A stretch of 64,000 nucleotides of DNA from Enterovibrio calviensis DSM 14347 (lineage in GTDB: Bacteria > Pseudomonadota > Gammaproteobacteria > Enterobacterales > Vibrionaceae). Under the pieces are notes generated by a model. That model ran no database searches, had not been told where the DNA came from, and saw only the letters and a list, made by a program, of their open reading frames with translations. Position numbers and translations under genes: made by a program. This document shows, piece by piece, positions 1-6,706 of this stretch; the first letter of the stretch is position 1; each line of letters opens with the position of its first letter. The stretch covers positions 1 through 64,000 of the forward strand of contig NZ_JHZA01000017.1 in the NCBI RefSeq assembly GCF_000621165.1, read 5' to 3'.

Positions 1-53
1 GGTTTGTTTCTAAAGCGGGTTGGCGGCAAGCCGCGGAAGTGCGGAGCAAGGGC

Positions 54-166
54 TAACAAGCAAATCAACGCGGACGTTTACTCGTGGCGCATTTTTACAT
101 AAAAACGCTGTGATTAAGGCGCTTCAATCAGTTTGGGCTAGTAAACGCCCGTTATTAGAACGTTAT
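54..166 (+). repeat. attC site 1 of integron array (type A)
   Basis: Starts with TAACAAG and ends with GAACGTTAT. The two ends are complementary and enclose an imperfectly palindromic core (CGGACGTTTACTCGTGG on the left, GTAAACGCCCGTTATTAG on the right), as expected for a long Vibrio-type attC. It closes a cassette whose left part lies outside the window. The G/TT crossover point is at 162/163. Confidence 0.88.
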
Positions 167-430
167 CCCGTGTTCATAATGAATGCACTTTGCTTCGAGG
201 TTTGGATGGCTAAACCTACTTTCATAGCTAGTGATTTGTATCTGGTTTGGTCGTGATTGAAGCTCTATCGGTTTCTTTCTAAAGCGGGCTGGCGGCAAGC
301 CGCGAAAGTGCAGTGCAAGGGCTAACAAGCAAATCAACGCGGACGTTTACTCGTGGCGCATTTTTCATAGAAATACTGTGATTTAGGCGCTTCAATCAGT
401 TTGGGTTAGTAAACGCCCGTTATTAGAACG
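163..430 (+). other. ORF-less integron cassette, repeat copy 1
   Basis: Complete cassette between two G/TT crossover points. It holds no convincing gene; the longest sensible frame from the ATG at 177 is about 25 codons. Related sequence recurs in the cassettes at 431, 1340, 3499 and 4258, and its right end also matches bases 1-53. This copy lacks one T in a T run that other copies keep, which fits non-coding drift. A short GC-rich inverted repeat (GCGGC-AA-GCCGC) lies just before the attC in each copy. Confidence 0.75.
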
Positions 431-434
431 TTAT
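323..434 (+). repeat. attC site 2 (type A)
   Basis: TAACAAGC...GAACGTTAT, nearly identical to site 1 along its whole length. It ends the first complete ORF-less cassette. Confidence 0.88.
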
Positions 435-805
435 CCCGTGTTCATAATGAATGTATTTTGCTTCAAGGTTTAGTTGGCTAAACCTGCTTTTCATAGCTGG
501 TAATTTGTATCTGGTTTGGTCGCTATTGAAGCTTTATCGGTTTGTGTCCAATGTCGAAACGGTCACAGACTCAGTTGAATTCAAAGCCAAGCTGTTGTTT
601 CTTCTTTGTTTAAACAAGCAATTGTATCGACGTCTCGTACAGTGGTTTGTTTCTAGAGCGGGTTGGCGGCAAGCCGCGAAAGTGCGGAGCAAAGGCTAAC
701 AAGCAAATAAACGTGGACGTTTACTCGTGGCGCAATTTTTCACAGAAACCCAGTGATTTGGGCGCTTCAATCAATTTGGGTTAGTAAACGCCCGTTATTC
801 GAACG
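431..805 (+). other. Longer ORF-less cassette, repeat copy 2 with insertion
   Basis: Same family as the cassette at 163 but with about 105 extra bases near 541-650 inside the shared sequence. A frame of 82 codons (451-699, stop TAA inside the attC start) is open across it, but it uses a different frame from the short one in the other copies and has no good ribosome binding site. I treat it as probably non-coding. A small membrane peptide cannot be excluded. Confidence 0.6.
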
Positions 806-809
806 TTAT
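697..809 (+). repeat. attC site 3 (type A)
   Basis: TAACAAGCAAATAAACG...CGAACGTTAT. Type A with a few substitutions (ATAAACGTGG for ATCAACGCGG, TTCG for TTAG), preserving the palindromic core. Confidence 0.87.
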
Positions 810-834
810 ATGCCTTGTCAGTTCAGGAGAAGAA

Positions 835-1206
835 GTGGATATTTTAGTTGAACAAGAAACCGAGCTTCATTGGTATGAAGTTCGTCAAAGTCGAGCTGAT
901 GTTGAGCGATTGATCCATCCTAGTTTTTCTGAAGTTGGTAAGTCAGGAGTCAGTTTTGACTTCGCTTCAATCGTTAACATGATGAGCTCAGAGGAGCCTT
1001 CGGTCTGCAGAGTTCATTCGCAGAGTTATGAATGTGTTCAACTAGCGCCTTCGGTTCAGCTTCTTAAATATGAGACTGCTTTGGTCGCTCCGACAGGTGA
1101 AATCAGCGACTACGCTAAGCGTTGTTCAATTTGGGCTTTTACAGGTACTTGCTGGCAGTTGAAGTATCATCAAGGAACACCGTGTCCAGCTTTTGAACTG
1201 AGATAA
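835..1206 (+). CDS. NTF2-like / DUF4440 family cassette protein
   Basis: A 123-residue protein with a GTG start preceded by AGGAGAAG. It looks like a DUF4440/SnoaL member of the NTF2-like cone fold. The pattern includes an early Glu-rich helix with 'LHWYEVRQSRADVERLIHP', a central 'FSEVGKSG', and the near C-terminal 'SIWAFTG..WQLKYHQGTP', which is characteristic of the family. These proteins are usually small ligand-binding or enzyme-like cytosolic proteins with no fixed function. It is the only gene of its cassette (806-1339) and is followed 24 bases later by attC 4. Family call is good; substrate unknown. Confidence 0.8.
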   Translation: MDILVEQETELHWYEVRQSRADVERLIHPSFSEVGKSGVSFDFASIVNMMSSEEPSVCRVHSQSYECVQLAPSVQLLKYETALVAPTGEISDYAKRCSIWAFTGTCWQLKYHQGTPCPAFELR

Positions 1207-1230
1207 AAAGGGGCTTGGTGAACTGGCGTA

Positions 1231-1343
1231 TAACAAGAGCATGAACGAGGGACGTTTACTCGTGGCGCTTTTTTCGTAGAAACTCCGTGATTTAGGCGTT
1301 TCAAACAGTTTGGGCTAGTAAAAGCCCATTATGCTAACGTTAT
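1231..1343 (+). repeat. attC site 4 (type A variant)
   Basis: TAACAAGAGCATGAACGAGGGACG...ATGCTAACGTTAT. The left arm differs from the other type A sites (GAGCATGAACGAGG) while the right half is conserved, as expected when the gene and its attC travelled together. Confidence 0.86.
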
Positions 1344-1609
1344 CCCGTGTTCATAATGAATGTACTTTGCTTCGAGGATTGGATAGCTAAACCTGCTTTT
1401 CATCGCTGTTGATTTGTATCTGGTTTGGTCGTGATTGAAGCTTTATCGGTTTGTTTCTAAAGCGGATTGGCGGCAAGCCGCGAAGGTACGGAGCAAAGGC
1501 TAACAAGAAAATCAACGCGGACGTTTACTCGTGGCGCATTTTTACATAGAAACGCTGTGATTTAGGCGCTTCAATCAATTTTGGCTAGTAAACGCCCGTT
1601 ATTAGAACG
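1340..1609 (+). other. ORF-less integron cassette, repeat copy 3
   Basis: About 270 bases between crossover points, closely matching the cassettes at 163 and 3499 over their whole length. It has the same opening CCCGTGTTCATAATGAATG and the same GC-rich inverted repeat before the attC. No supported gene. Confidence 0.75.
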
Positions 1610-1613
1610 TTAT
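1501..1613 (+). repeat. attC site 5 (type A)
   Basis: TAACAAGAAAATCAACGCGG...GAACGTTAT, type A. Confidence 0.88.
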
Positions 1614-1976
1614 CCATCTGTTCTTTTCGTGTTTAGAAAGCGATGTTTGGCTGGCCAGTTCCTCTCTTCGTCGCAGGCTGTATAATCTCAAAACCCTCCT
1701 CAAACCAATCCCAGATTTGATGCAAAACCATGCGGCTATCTTTGCTAAGTTGAACTTAACGTCCTTGGTTTATTGAATGATTTTATCTTTAGGGTCGCAG
1801 TTGCATTCACAAAACGGTGCGTTCTTTGGGTGTTGGCGGCGAAGCCGCGAAAGCGCGGAGCAAGGGCTAACAAGCAAATCAACGCGGACGTTTACTCGTG
1901 GCGCATTTTTTCATAGAAACGCCGTGAATCAGGCGTTTCAATCAGTTTGGGTTAGTAAACGCCCGTTATTAGAACG
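1610..1976 (+). other. Gene-less cassette with unrelated 5' part
   Basis: About 367 bases. The first ~220 bases (1614-1835) are unlike the other cassettes, but the last ~30 bases before the attC share the GC-rich inverted repeat of the repeated cassette family (here GGCGGCGAAGCCGC). A TATAAT hexamer at 1681 is present without a well-spaced -35 box. I see no gene on either strand that I can support. Confidence 0.6.
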
Positions 1977-1980
1977 TTAT
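1868..1980 (+). repeat. attC site 6 (type A)
   Basis: TAACAAGCAAATCAACGCGG...GAACGTTAT, type A. Confidence 0.88.
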
Positions 1981-2019
1981 GTGGCCAATGTCCTACCAGA
2001 TTAATCACGGAGTTAAATC

Positions 2020-2970
2020 ATGGAAGATTCAGAAGTACGCATAAACCTTAAAGATGAGAAGATTCTCGAATACGTAATTTCCAGGTGCGTTGAAGAGGCT
2101 AATAGTAGGCAACTGGCAAGAGAGGAGCGAGCGCATCGGCGTTTTGTAATTACAAGTTCTATACTGGGTGTCGCGTTGCTTTCAGGTGCAATTACTCTGA
2201 CTAAGTACTTTGTATCTGACTCGGTTCGACTGGCTTTCGAGGCCGAGAAAAGCTCAATCGAAGATCGAGCGAGAGCTATTTCAGCCGAACTCGATAGCAC
2301 TTCGCAGAAGATTCAAGACCAAATAGCTTTGCAGTCACTGCGTGATGCAATCAGAGAATTAGAGCAATCAATTGGTTTTAGTAACGACGACAAAAAACGT
2401 ATTATGTCTCTTCTTGAAAATATTAAGAAGTCAAAAAACACGCAAAATTCTCCACAGTTGCCCGTATTGTTAGAGAGTCTACTTGAATCTTTTACATCGG
2501 CAGACCTACAGGAAGAAGTCAGTAAGATTGATACATTGTTTGAAGAACAGCTACTTTCAAATACAACTAGTTCATTCAGACTCTGTAATCACTACGGACA
2601 AAATGTCGTGGGTAGTGTTTCGCTAGCTGAGGCTGTTGTCGATATAGAGAGGATGAAGCTTTATTGCGGAAAGGTCGGAGTTAACGGATTCCCCGAACTA
2701 AAGCTTCTCTATGATCTCCTTTACGAATTTAAGGCGGCAAATCTTACGCCAACGAAATCGACAGACAAACTGGTTGCGGGCGTGGAATATCTGAAAAAAG
2801 CTGATCGAGAAGCATTTGTCGATCTATTGGCTAGATACTCAGATGCCAGCACTTGGACTGTAGAGCCAACTCAAGAGGCGCGAATAATACAGCAAGTGGC
2901 ACTAGAGTTGCTGGCAGCTTACCCAGATATCGCGCCCCACATAACAAGTCAAGGCAATGGGACGCGGTGA
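2020..2970 (+). CDS. Cassette-borne membrane-anchored coiled-coil protein, unknown function
   Basis: 316 residues, ATG start after an AGTTAAATC leader. The first ~43 residues are charged. One membrane segment follows at about 45-65 (SSILGVALLSGAITLTKYF). A long charged, probably coiled-coil region spans ~70-150, and then a helical C-terminal domain. The last residues and the stop run into the following short attC, showing that the gene fills its cassette. I recognise no family. One membrane anchor plus a soluble helical domain would suit a sensor or effector, but that is speculation. The next cassette also encodes a membrane protein. Confidence 0.7.
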   Translation: MEDSEVRINLKDEKILEYVISRCVEEANSRQLAREERAHRRFVITSSILGVALLSGAITLTKYFVSDSVRLAFEAEKSSIEDRARAISAELDSTSQKIQDQIALQSLRDAIRELEQSIGFSNDDKKRIMSLLENIKKSKNTQNSPQLPVLLESLLESFTSADLQEEVSKIDTLFEEQLLSNTTSSFRLCNHYGQNVVGSVSLAEAVVDIERMKLYCGKVGVNGFPELKLLYDLLYEFKAANLTPTKSTDKLVAGVEYLKKADREAFVDLLARYSDASTWTVEPTQEARIIQQVALELLAAYPDIAPHITSQGNGTR

Positions 2971-2995
2971 CCGGCGCCCTTGCTTGAGGCGTTAG
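2942..2995 (+). repeat. attC site 7, short form
   Basis: Only about 54 bases: TAACAAGTCAAGGCAATGGG, then an apical part, then CCCTTGCTTGAGGCGTTAGC. The arms pair as CAAGGCAA-GGG with CCC-TTGC-TTG. This is the compact attC architecture, quite different from the ~112-base sites around it, so this cassette probably came from another integron lineage. The crossover is at 2991/2992. Confidence 0.82.
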
Positions 2996-3018
2996 CTTTT
3001 CAATCAAGGATCGATATT

Positions 3019-3411
3019 ATGTCTGTGAGTTCAAATCTTGAAACATCAAAGTTACTATTTGAAGCAGTTAAAGTAATGGTTCCGGTTCTTACGGCTTTTT
3101 TAACTTTTTATGCTGGTGGTATTGGAAAGTTGTGGGAAAAAATTGGAACAGAATTTGATAGGCAGGATATAGTTTGGATTTCAGTGATTAGCTTTTTTTC
3201 TGTGTCATCTTTAGGTGCATGGGCATTAACTCTAGCTGGTGCAATCGTTTCTACATCAGGAGCTGAAGGGCTTACTATACCATTTTCGGCTAAAGAGGCT
3301 CTCATCGTTGCGCGAGTTTCAATGGGACTCGGTTACTGGTTATTTGTTTGTACACTGATATGCTCAGGATATTATTTTTTAAAATTATCGGTAAAGTTAA
3401 GGAAAAGCTAA
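3019..3411 (+). CDS. Cassette-borne three-helix membrane protein, unknown function
   Basis: I chose the ATG at 3019 (130 residues) because an upstream TTG at 2980 would start inside the attC of the previous cassette. Three hydrophobic segments are visible at about residues 14-32 (MVPVLTAFLTFYAGG), 50-77 and 92-122, and the tail ends in basic residues. The loop after helix 1 carries GKLWEKIG. No family recognised. Its stop overlaps the start of the next attC. Confidence 0.68.
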   Translation: MSVSSNLETSKLLFEAVKVMVPVLTAFLTFYAGGIGKLWEKIGTEFDRQDIVWISVISFFSVSSLGAWALTLAGAIVSTSGAEGLTIPFSAKEALIVARVSMGLGYWLFVCTLICSGYYFLKLSVKLRKS

Positions 3412-3502
3412 CAAGAACTTCAAACGGAAAAAATACAGTTGGCTGTTTTCACTCCGTTCAACATTTTAGCCAACTATATTTTTCCGCTTAAGTAGGCGTT
3501 AT
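3409..3502 (+). repeat. attC site 8, AT-rich divergent form
   Basis: TAACAAGAACTTCAAACGG ... TAAGTAGGCGTTAT. The arms CGGAAAAAATACAGTTGGCT and AGCCAACTATATTTTTCCG are near-perfect complements, giving a long hairpin. Ends and crossover are typical, but the core does not resemble type A or B sites. Confidence 0.82.
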
Positions 3503-3768
3503 CCCGTGTTCATAATGAATGTACTTTGCTTCGAGGTTTGACTAGCTAAACCTGCTTTTCATCGCTGTTGATTTGTATCTGGTTTGGTCGTGATTGAAGC
3601 TCTATCGGTTTGTTTCTAAAGCGGGTTGGCGGCAAGCCGCGAAAGTGCGGAGCAAGGGCTAACAAGCAAATTAACGCGGACGTTTACTCGTGGCGCTTTT
3701 TTTCATAGGAACGCTGTGATTCAGGTGTTTCAATCAGTTTGGGCTAGTAAACGCCCGTTATTCGAACG
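3499..3768 (+). other. ORF-less integron cassette, repeat copy 4
   Basis: About 270 bases, the closest match to the cassettes at 163 and 1340. Same opening, same T run and same pre-attC inverted repeat. No supported gene. Confidence 0.75.
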
Positions 3769-3772
3769 TTAT
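3660..3772 (+). repeat. attC site 9 (type A)
   Basis: TAACAAGCAAATTAACGCGG...CGAACGTTAT, type A. Confidence 0.88.
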
Positions 3773-3800
3773 ATGCTTTTTCAATTTCGGAGTTAGAAGC

Positions 3801-4148
3801 TTGAGTATTGAGTTAATCCAAAAGGAATGTTGTGAGCACTATCAAGCAATATATGCTCCTGTTGAGCTTACTCAGCTTGTTACTATTTCTAAAGGCATTT
3901 ATGAGGGCTCAACCCCGGTCGAAGGGGTTCGTTACCCATCACCAAACCATATGAGTGGTTGGTGGTTAACTACAGATGAATATGACGGTAACATCAGCTC
4001 ATTGGTTACTGTGCATTTTGAGCACATCATTGAAAAACGCCCTGAATTAGCAATATATATGGCTCTTCCTTTTGGGTATCGTTTTAACTTAGGCGGTGAG
4101 TCAGAGCATGTTTGGTTTGATCAAGCAGTTGCAGATGAAAGCCTATAA
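3801..4148 (+). CDS. Small cassette protein, possibly Imm33-like
   Basis: 115 residues with a TTG start eight bases after GGAGTTAG. The centre reads 'SPNHMSGWWLTTDEYDGNI', followed by 'HFEHIIEKRPELAIYMALPFGYRF'. I associate this layout with small immunity-type proteins (Imm33-like), a tentative family memory. No toxin gene lies beside it. It is soluble, with no membrane segment. The stop codon overlaps the first bases of attC 10, so it fills its cassette. Confidence 0.6.
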   Translation: MSIELIQKECCEHYQAIYAPVELTQLVTISKGIYEGSTPVEGVRYPSPNHMSGWWLTTDEYDGNISSLVTVHFEHIIEKRPELAIYMALPFGYRFNLGGESEHVWFDQAVADESL

Positions 4149-4261
4149 CAAAGCAATGAACGTGGACGCCTTGTCAACGCGGAAGCTTTTCAAAGTGTTG
4201 TGAATACAAAGGATTAAAGCAGTTTGGGTAGTTTGATAAGCGCCCGTTATTGCGACGTTAT
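4146..4261 (+). repeat. attC site 10 (type B)
   Basis: TAACAAAGCAATGAACGTGG ... CCGTTATTGCGACGTTAT. It shares a distinct core (TTTTCAAAGTGTTGTGAATA) with attC 13 but not with type A sites. Confidence 0.87.
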
Positions 4262-4526
4262 CCAATGTTCTCAATGAATATACTTTACTCCGAGGATTGG
4301 CTAGCTCGACTTGATTTTTATCGCTGTTGATTTGTATCTAGTTTGGTCGTGATTGAAGCTTTATCGGTTTGTTTCTAAAGCGGGCTGGCGGCAAGCCGCG
4401 GAAGTGCGGAGCAAGGGCTAACAAGCAAATCAACGCGGACGTTTACTCGTGGCGCATTTTTCATAGAAACGCTGTGATTTAGGCGCTTCAATCAGTTTGG
4501 GCTGGTAAACGCCCGTTATTAGAATG
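4258..4526 (+). other. ORF-less integron cassette, repeat copy 5 (most diverged)
   Basis: About 270 bases, aligned end to end with the cassettes at 163, 1340 and 3499 but with more substitutions in the first third (for example CCAATGTTCTCAATGAATAT). The second half is nearly unchanged. No supported gene. Confidence 0.72.
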
Positions 4527-4530
4527 TTAG
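4419..4530 (+). repeat. attC site 11 (type A)
   Basis: TAACAAGCAAATCAACGCGG...AGAATGTTAG. Type A with a changed right end (ATGTTAG). Confidence 0.86.
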
Positions 4531-4546
4531 TTTACACAGAGGCATT

Positions 4547-4912
4547 ATGAAGAAAGTATCCTTAACGCTAAACATACTTTTGATAGCAGCATCTTTCTAT
4601 GCATTATTTACTCTAGGTGAAATATCTTTTTTATTTATGATTGCAGTTTTAGTTGGTGGCGTGGTTTGCAGTTTTACAGTCCAAAGTAGACTCTTGGCTA
4701 GGCTTTCATATTTAGGAAATGTATTTTTTTCTTTTGGTGCGCTTGCGTTCAGTATTTTGTCATTTATGGGCCAGTTGCCTACGACTAAGACAATTACAGA
4801 CTCTTTGTTACTTGGAGTAGCAGTGTTTGTTTTCTTTGCCATTCCGACTGGGTTGAATGCATTTTACGTTAAGGTTAGATATTTCCCCAGAAAAATCAAA
4901 CCAGTAAACTAA
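4547..4912 (+). CDS. Cassette-borne four-helix membrane protein
   Basis: 121 residues from the ATG at 4547, 7 bases after CAGAGG. Four hydrophobic segments cover most of it: about 5-22, 25-46, 55-75 and 85-107, with a basic C-terminus (VRYFPRKIKP). No family recognised. Small multi-helix membrane proteins are common in Vibrio cassettes. The stop is inside the next attC. Confidence 0.68.
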   Translation: MKKVSLTLNILLIAASFYALFTLGEISFLFMIAVLVGGVVCSFTVQSRLLARLSYLGNVFFSFGALAFSILSFMGQLPTTKTITDSLLLGVAVFVFFAIPTGLNAFYVKVRYFPRKIKPVN

Positions 4913-5021
4913 CAAGCAAATCAACGGGACGTTTACTCGTGGCGCATTTTTACATAGAAACGCTGTGATTCAGGCACTTCAATCAGTTTGGGCTAGTAAA
5001 CGCCCGTTATTAGAACGTTAT
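4910..5021 (+). repeat. attC site 12 (type A)
   Basis: TAACAAGCAAATCAACGGGACG...AGAACGTTAT. Type A with a one-base shortening in CAACGCGGACG. Confidence 0.87.
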
Positions 5022-5035
5022 TTTTCAGGAGAGTC

Positions 5036-5374
5036 ATGGCTTTTACTAATTGCTCAATGTGCGGCGAATCATTTCATCTAAGATTCACCTCTTCCGAGTC
5101 AATTGAGGAATTGAAACGAAAAGAGGGTGCCGGCGAAGTCCTTTGTGTTAGCTGTTTCAGAACAATCAAAGAATATGATGTAGTCGAGATAATATCACTC
5201 AACAAAAACGTTCCAGAAGCTCAGATCGGCGATAGCGGTGCAGTTGTGATGGTACATGATAATCGAGCTTTTGAAATCGAATGTGTGCTCAGTGATGGCT
5301 CCACTAAATGGTTGGGGTCATTCGGTAGAGAACAAATAAAGTGGTTGCAATCACCCAATGAGCAAATTACATAA
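5036..5374 (+). CDS. Zinc-ribbon protein with DUF4926-like C-terminal domain
   Basis: 112 residues, ATG start after CAGGAGAGTC. Residues 6-10 (CSMC) and about 37-40 (CVSC) form a CxxC...CxxC zinc ribbon. The second half (EYDVVEIISLNKNVPEAQIGDSGAVV...) matches the small DUF4926 beta-barrel pattern of 'yDvV...GdxGtVv...yeVEf...G'. The C-terminal family usually stands alone in toxin-antitoxin-like or cassette settings; the zinc ribbon in front is an added element. The stop overlaps attC 13. Confidence 0.72.
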   Translation: MAFTNCSMCGESFHLRFTSSESIEELKRKEGAGEVLCVSCFRTIKEYDVVEIISLNKNVPEAQIGDSGAVVMVHDNRAFEIECVLSDGSTKWLGSFGREQIKWLQSPNEQIT

Positions 5375-5487
5375 CAAAGGCTATCAATAGGACACTTTGT
5401 CAACGCGGTAGCTTTTCAAAGTATTGTGAATACAAAGGATTAAAGCAGTTTGGGTCGTTTGGTAATCGCCCGTTATTGCGACGTTAT
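5372..5487 (+). repeat. attC site 13 (type B), last in array
   Basis: TAACAAAGGCTATCAATAGG ... CCGTTATTGCGACGTTAT. Shares most of its sequence with attC 10. No attC is seen to the right of it. Confidence 0.87.
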
Positions 5488-5499
5488 ATTTTGTAGGGT

Positions 5500-5868
5500 A
5501 TGCGAAAAGAAACGAAGGATCAGTTGGATAAGGAAATGGCTAAAGTGTGGCATCAGAAGTTTCGCCTGGTGTTGGTAGCTATTTTCTTTATTGCCGTTAG
5601 TGTTTGGTTGATGCTGAAAAATGAGACCAAGGATGCAACGAATGTTGTGGGAGTTGTCGAGTCACACCAAGCTTCTCTCCATGAAGCAGGGCATACCTTG
5701 CACCTGATGGTTCGACTAACAGATCGCGAAAAACTTGTTCGCGTCAAACTGCCTCAGCGCGAACCAATCAAGAAGGGAGATAAAGTCGAACTAAGAAGAC
5801 TTGGGAGAGCCTTATCTGGAACTGAAAGGCATCTATTCCTCAAATACGTTGACGAGCCAAAAATATAA
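5500..5868 (+). CDS. Single-pass membrane protein at the array end, unknown function
   Basis: 122 residues from ATG 5500 (AGGG 5 bases upstream). A charged N-terminus is followed by one membrane segment at about 22-39 (FRLVLVAIFFIAVSVWLML). Then comes a ~75-residue soluble domain with alternating beta-like stretches (LHLMVRLTDREKLVRVKLP, GDKVELRRLG), possibly an OB-like barrel. It begins at a cassette boundary but has no attC after it. It is either a terminal cassette that lost its site or a resident gene against which the array abuts. Confidence 0.65.
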   Translation: MRKETKDQLDKEMAKVWHQKFRLVLVAIFFIAVSVWLMLKNETKDATNVVGVVESHQASLHEAGHTLHLMVRLTDREKLVRVKLPQREPIKKGDKVELRRLGRALSGTERHLFLKYVDEPKI

Positions 5869-6165
5869 GAAACCAACTTACACAGGTGGCTCCGGACTGC
5901 ATTCAATCAGTTTGATTAAATGATCTTGTACGGAAGGAAGTTGACCACAAGCTATGTAACTATACATCTTGCGCTTAGCTTCAATTTTGAAGCGCGACAC
6001 TTAACTCCGAATTGTCCAAAAATCATTTAGCTGCGATCGCTAAAGACTGCTCTCTGTGTTGCGGGAATAGGGCTTCCAGTTAAGTAGAACAGGAACAGGC
6101 ACTTTGAGAAAACCACAAAACTATCACTTTAGATTTGTAAGCCATCTGATATATCTAGCCCACAA
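5869..6165. other. Intergenic stretch at the array/chromosome junction
   Basis: No attC, terminator or recognised gene. A minus-strand frame of 40 codons (GTG at 6000 to stop at 5878) is open and protein-like in composition, but it has no recognised relative. I do not call it. Confidence 0.4.
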
Positions 6166-6552
6166 TCACTCAATCGTTTCAAAGTGGAATTTGTATTCAC
6201 GAACACCGTCGATTTGAACGTCTTTTTCTCTCAGTTCAAGATACTGCTTAAGCTTAATGGTTCTGAAATCCATCGCCTTCAGGGCAAGGATTATTCGCAG
6301 TTCATCCATTGAGCGTGATTTAGCTTCAGAGCTACATGTGCTGCAGACAACGTGCGCTTTTTGCTTAAACCCCACCTTATCAAGCCAGTTCAGCTCTTTG
6401 GGTTCTTTGCGTGTGCCACAAAAGTAGCATTGATTATCTTGCTTCAATGCGGCCTGTTCCCTTAACGCTTTAGGGCTTGGCGATGTGGTTTCTGGGGTAT
6501 TGTTGGTCTTCTTACTACCACCGAACTTGGCGAACTGAACGACATTAGACAT
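6166..6552 (-). CDS. Small zinc-finger/HNH-like protein, unknown function
   Basis: 128 residues. A low-complexity Ser/Thr/Pro-rich N-terminus (15-35) precedes a treble-clef-like part with CYFCG near 42-46 and CSTCS near 70-74, spaced as in HNH-type metal sites (CxxC-x24-CxxC). I see no clear catalytic HNH histidine pair; HVVC just before the second CxxC is the only His there. Likely nucleic-acid binding. First resident minus-strand gene after the cassette array; not in an operon. Confidence 0.6.
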   Translation of the reverse strand: MSNVVQFAKFGGSKKTNNTPETTSPSPKALREQAALKQDNQCYFCGTRKEPKELNWLDKVGFKQKAHVVCSTCSSEAKSRSMDELRIILALKAMDFRTIKLKQYLELREKDVQIDGVREYKFHFETIE

Positions 6553-6706
6553 TGGGATTGCTCTTACTTATCAAGGTTAATGGCAAGTCACTGAACTTGA
6601 TTGCCATGTGCCTTTATACCCTATTTTTAGTGCATGCAATGAGTCAAATTATTCTAAACATGTTTGTTCTACGATAGCTGCGCTTGGATAGGCTAGCTCA
6701 TAGACA

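Noticed and set aside
20-256. Open plus-strand frame of 78 codons crossing attC 1
   Set aside because: It runs through an attC and into the next cassette, and the cassette copies do not conserve the frame.
1777-2004. 75-codon frame across attC 6
   Set aside because: Contains the attC sequence itself and lacks a ribosome binding site; an artefact of the repeat.
3019-3411. Possible toxin-antitoxin pair with the upstream cassette gene
   Set aside because: Sizes and sequences do not match known toxin-antitoxin families, and the genes lie in separate cassettes.
54-5487. CRISPR array (regular repeats)
   Set aside because: Repeats are ~112-base palindromic attC sites, intervals are 270-1000 bases with genes, and no cas genes are present.
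5878-6000. 40-codon minus-strand frame
   Set aside because: Protein-like but with no recognised family and no clear ribosome binding site; too weak to call.
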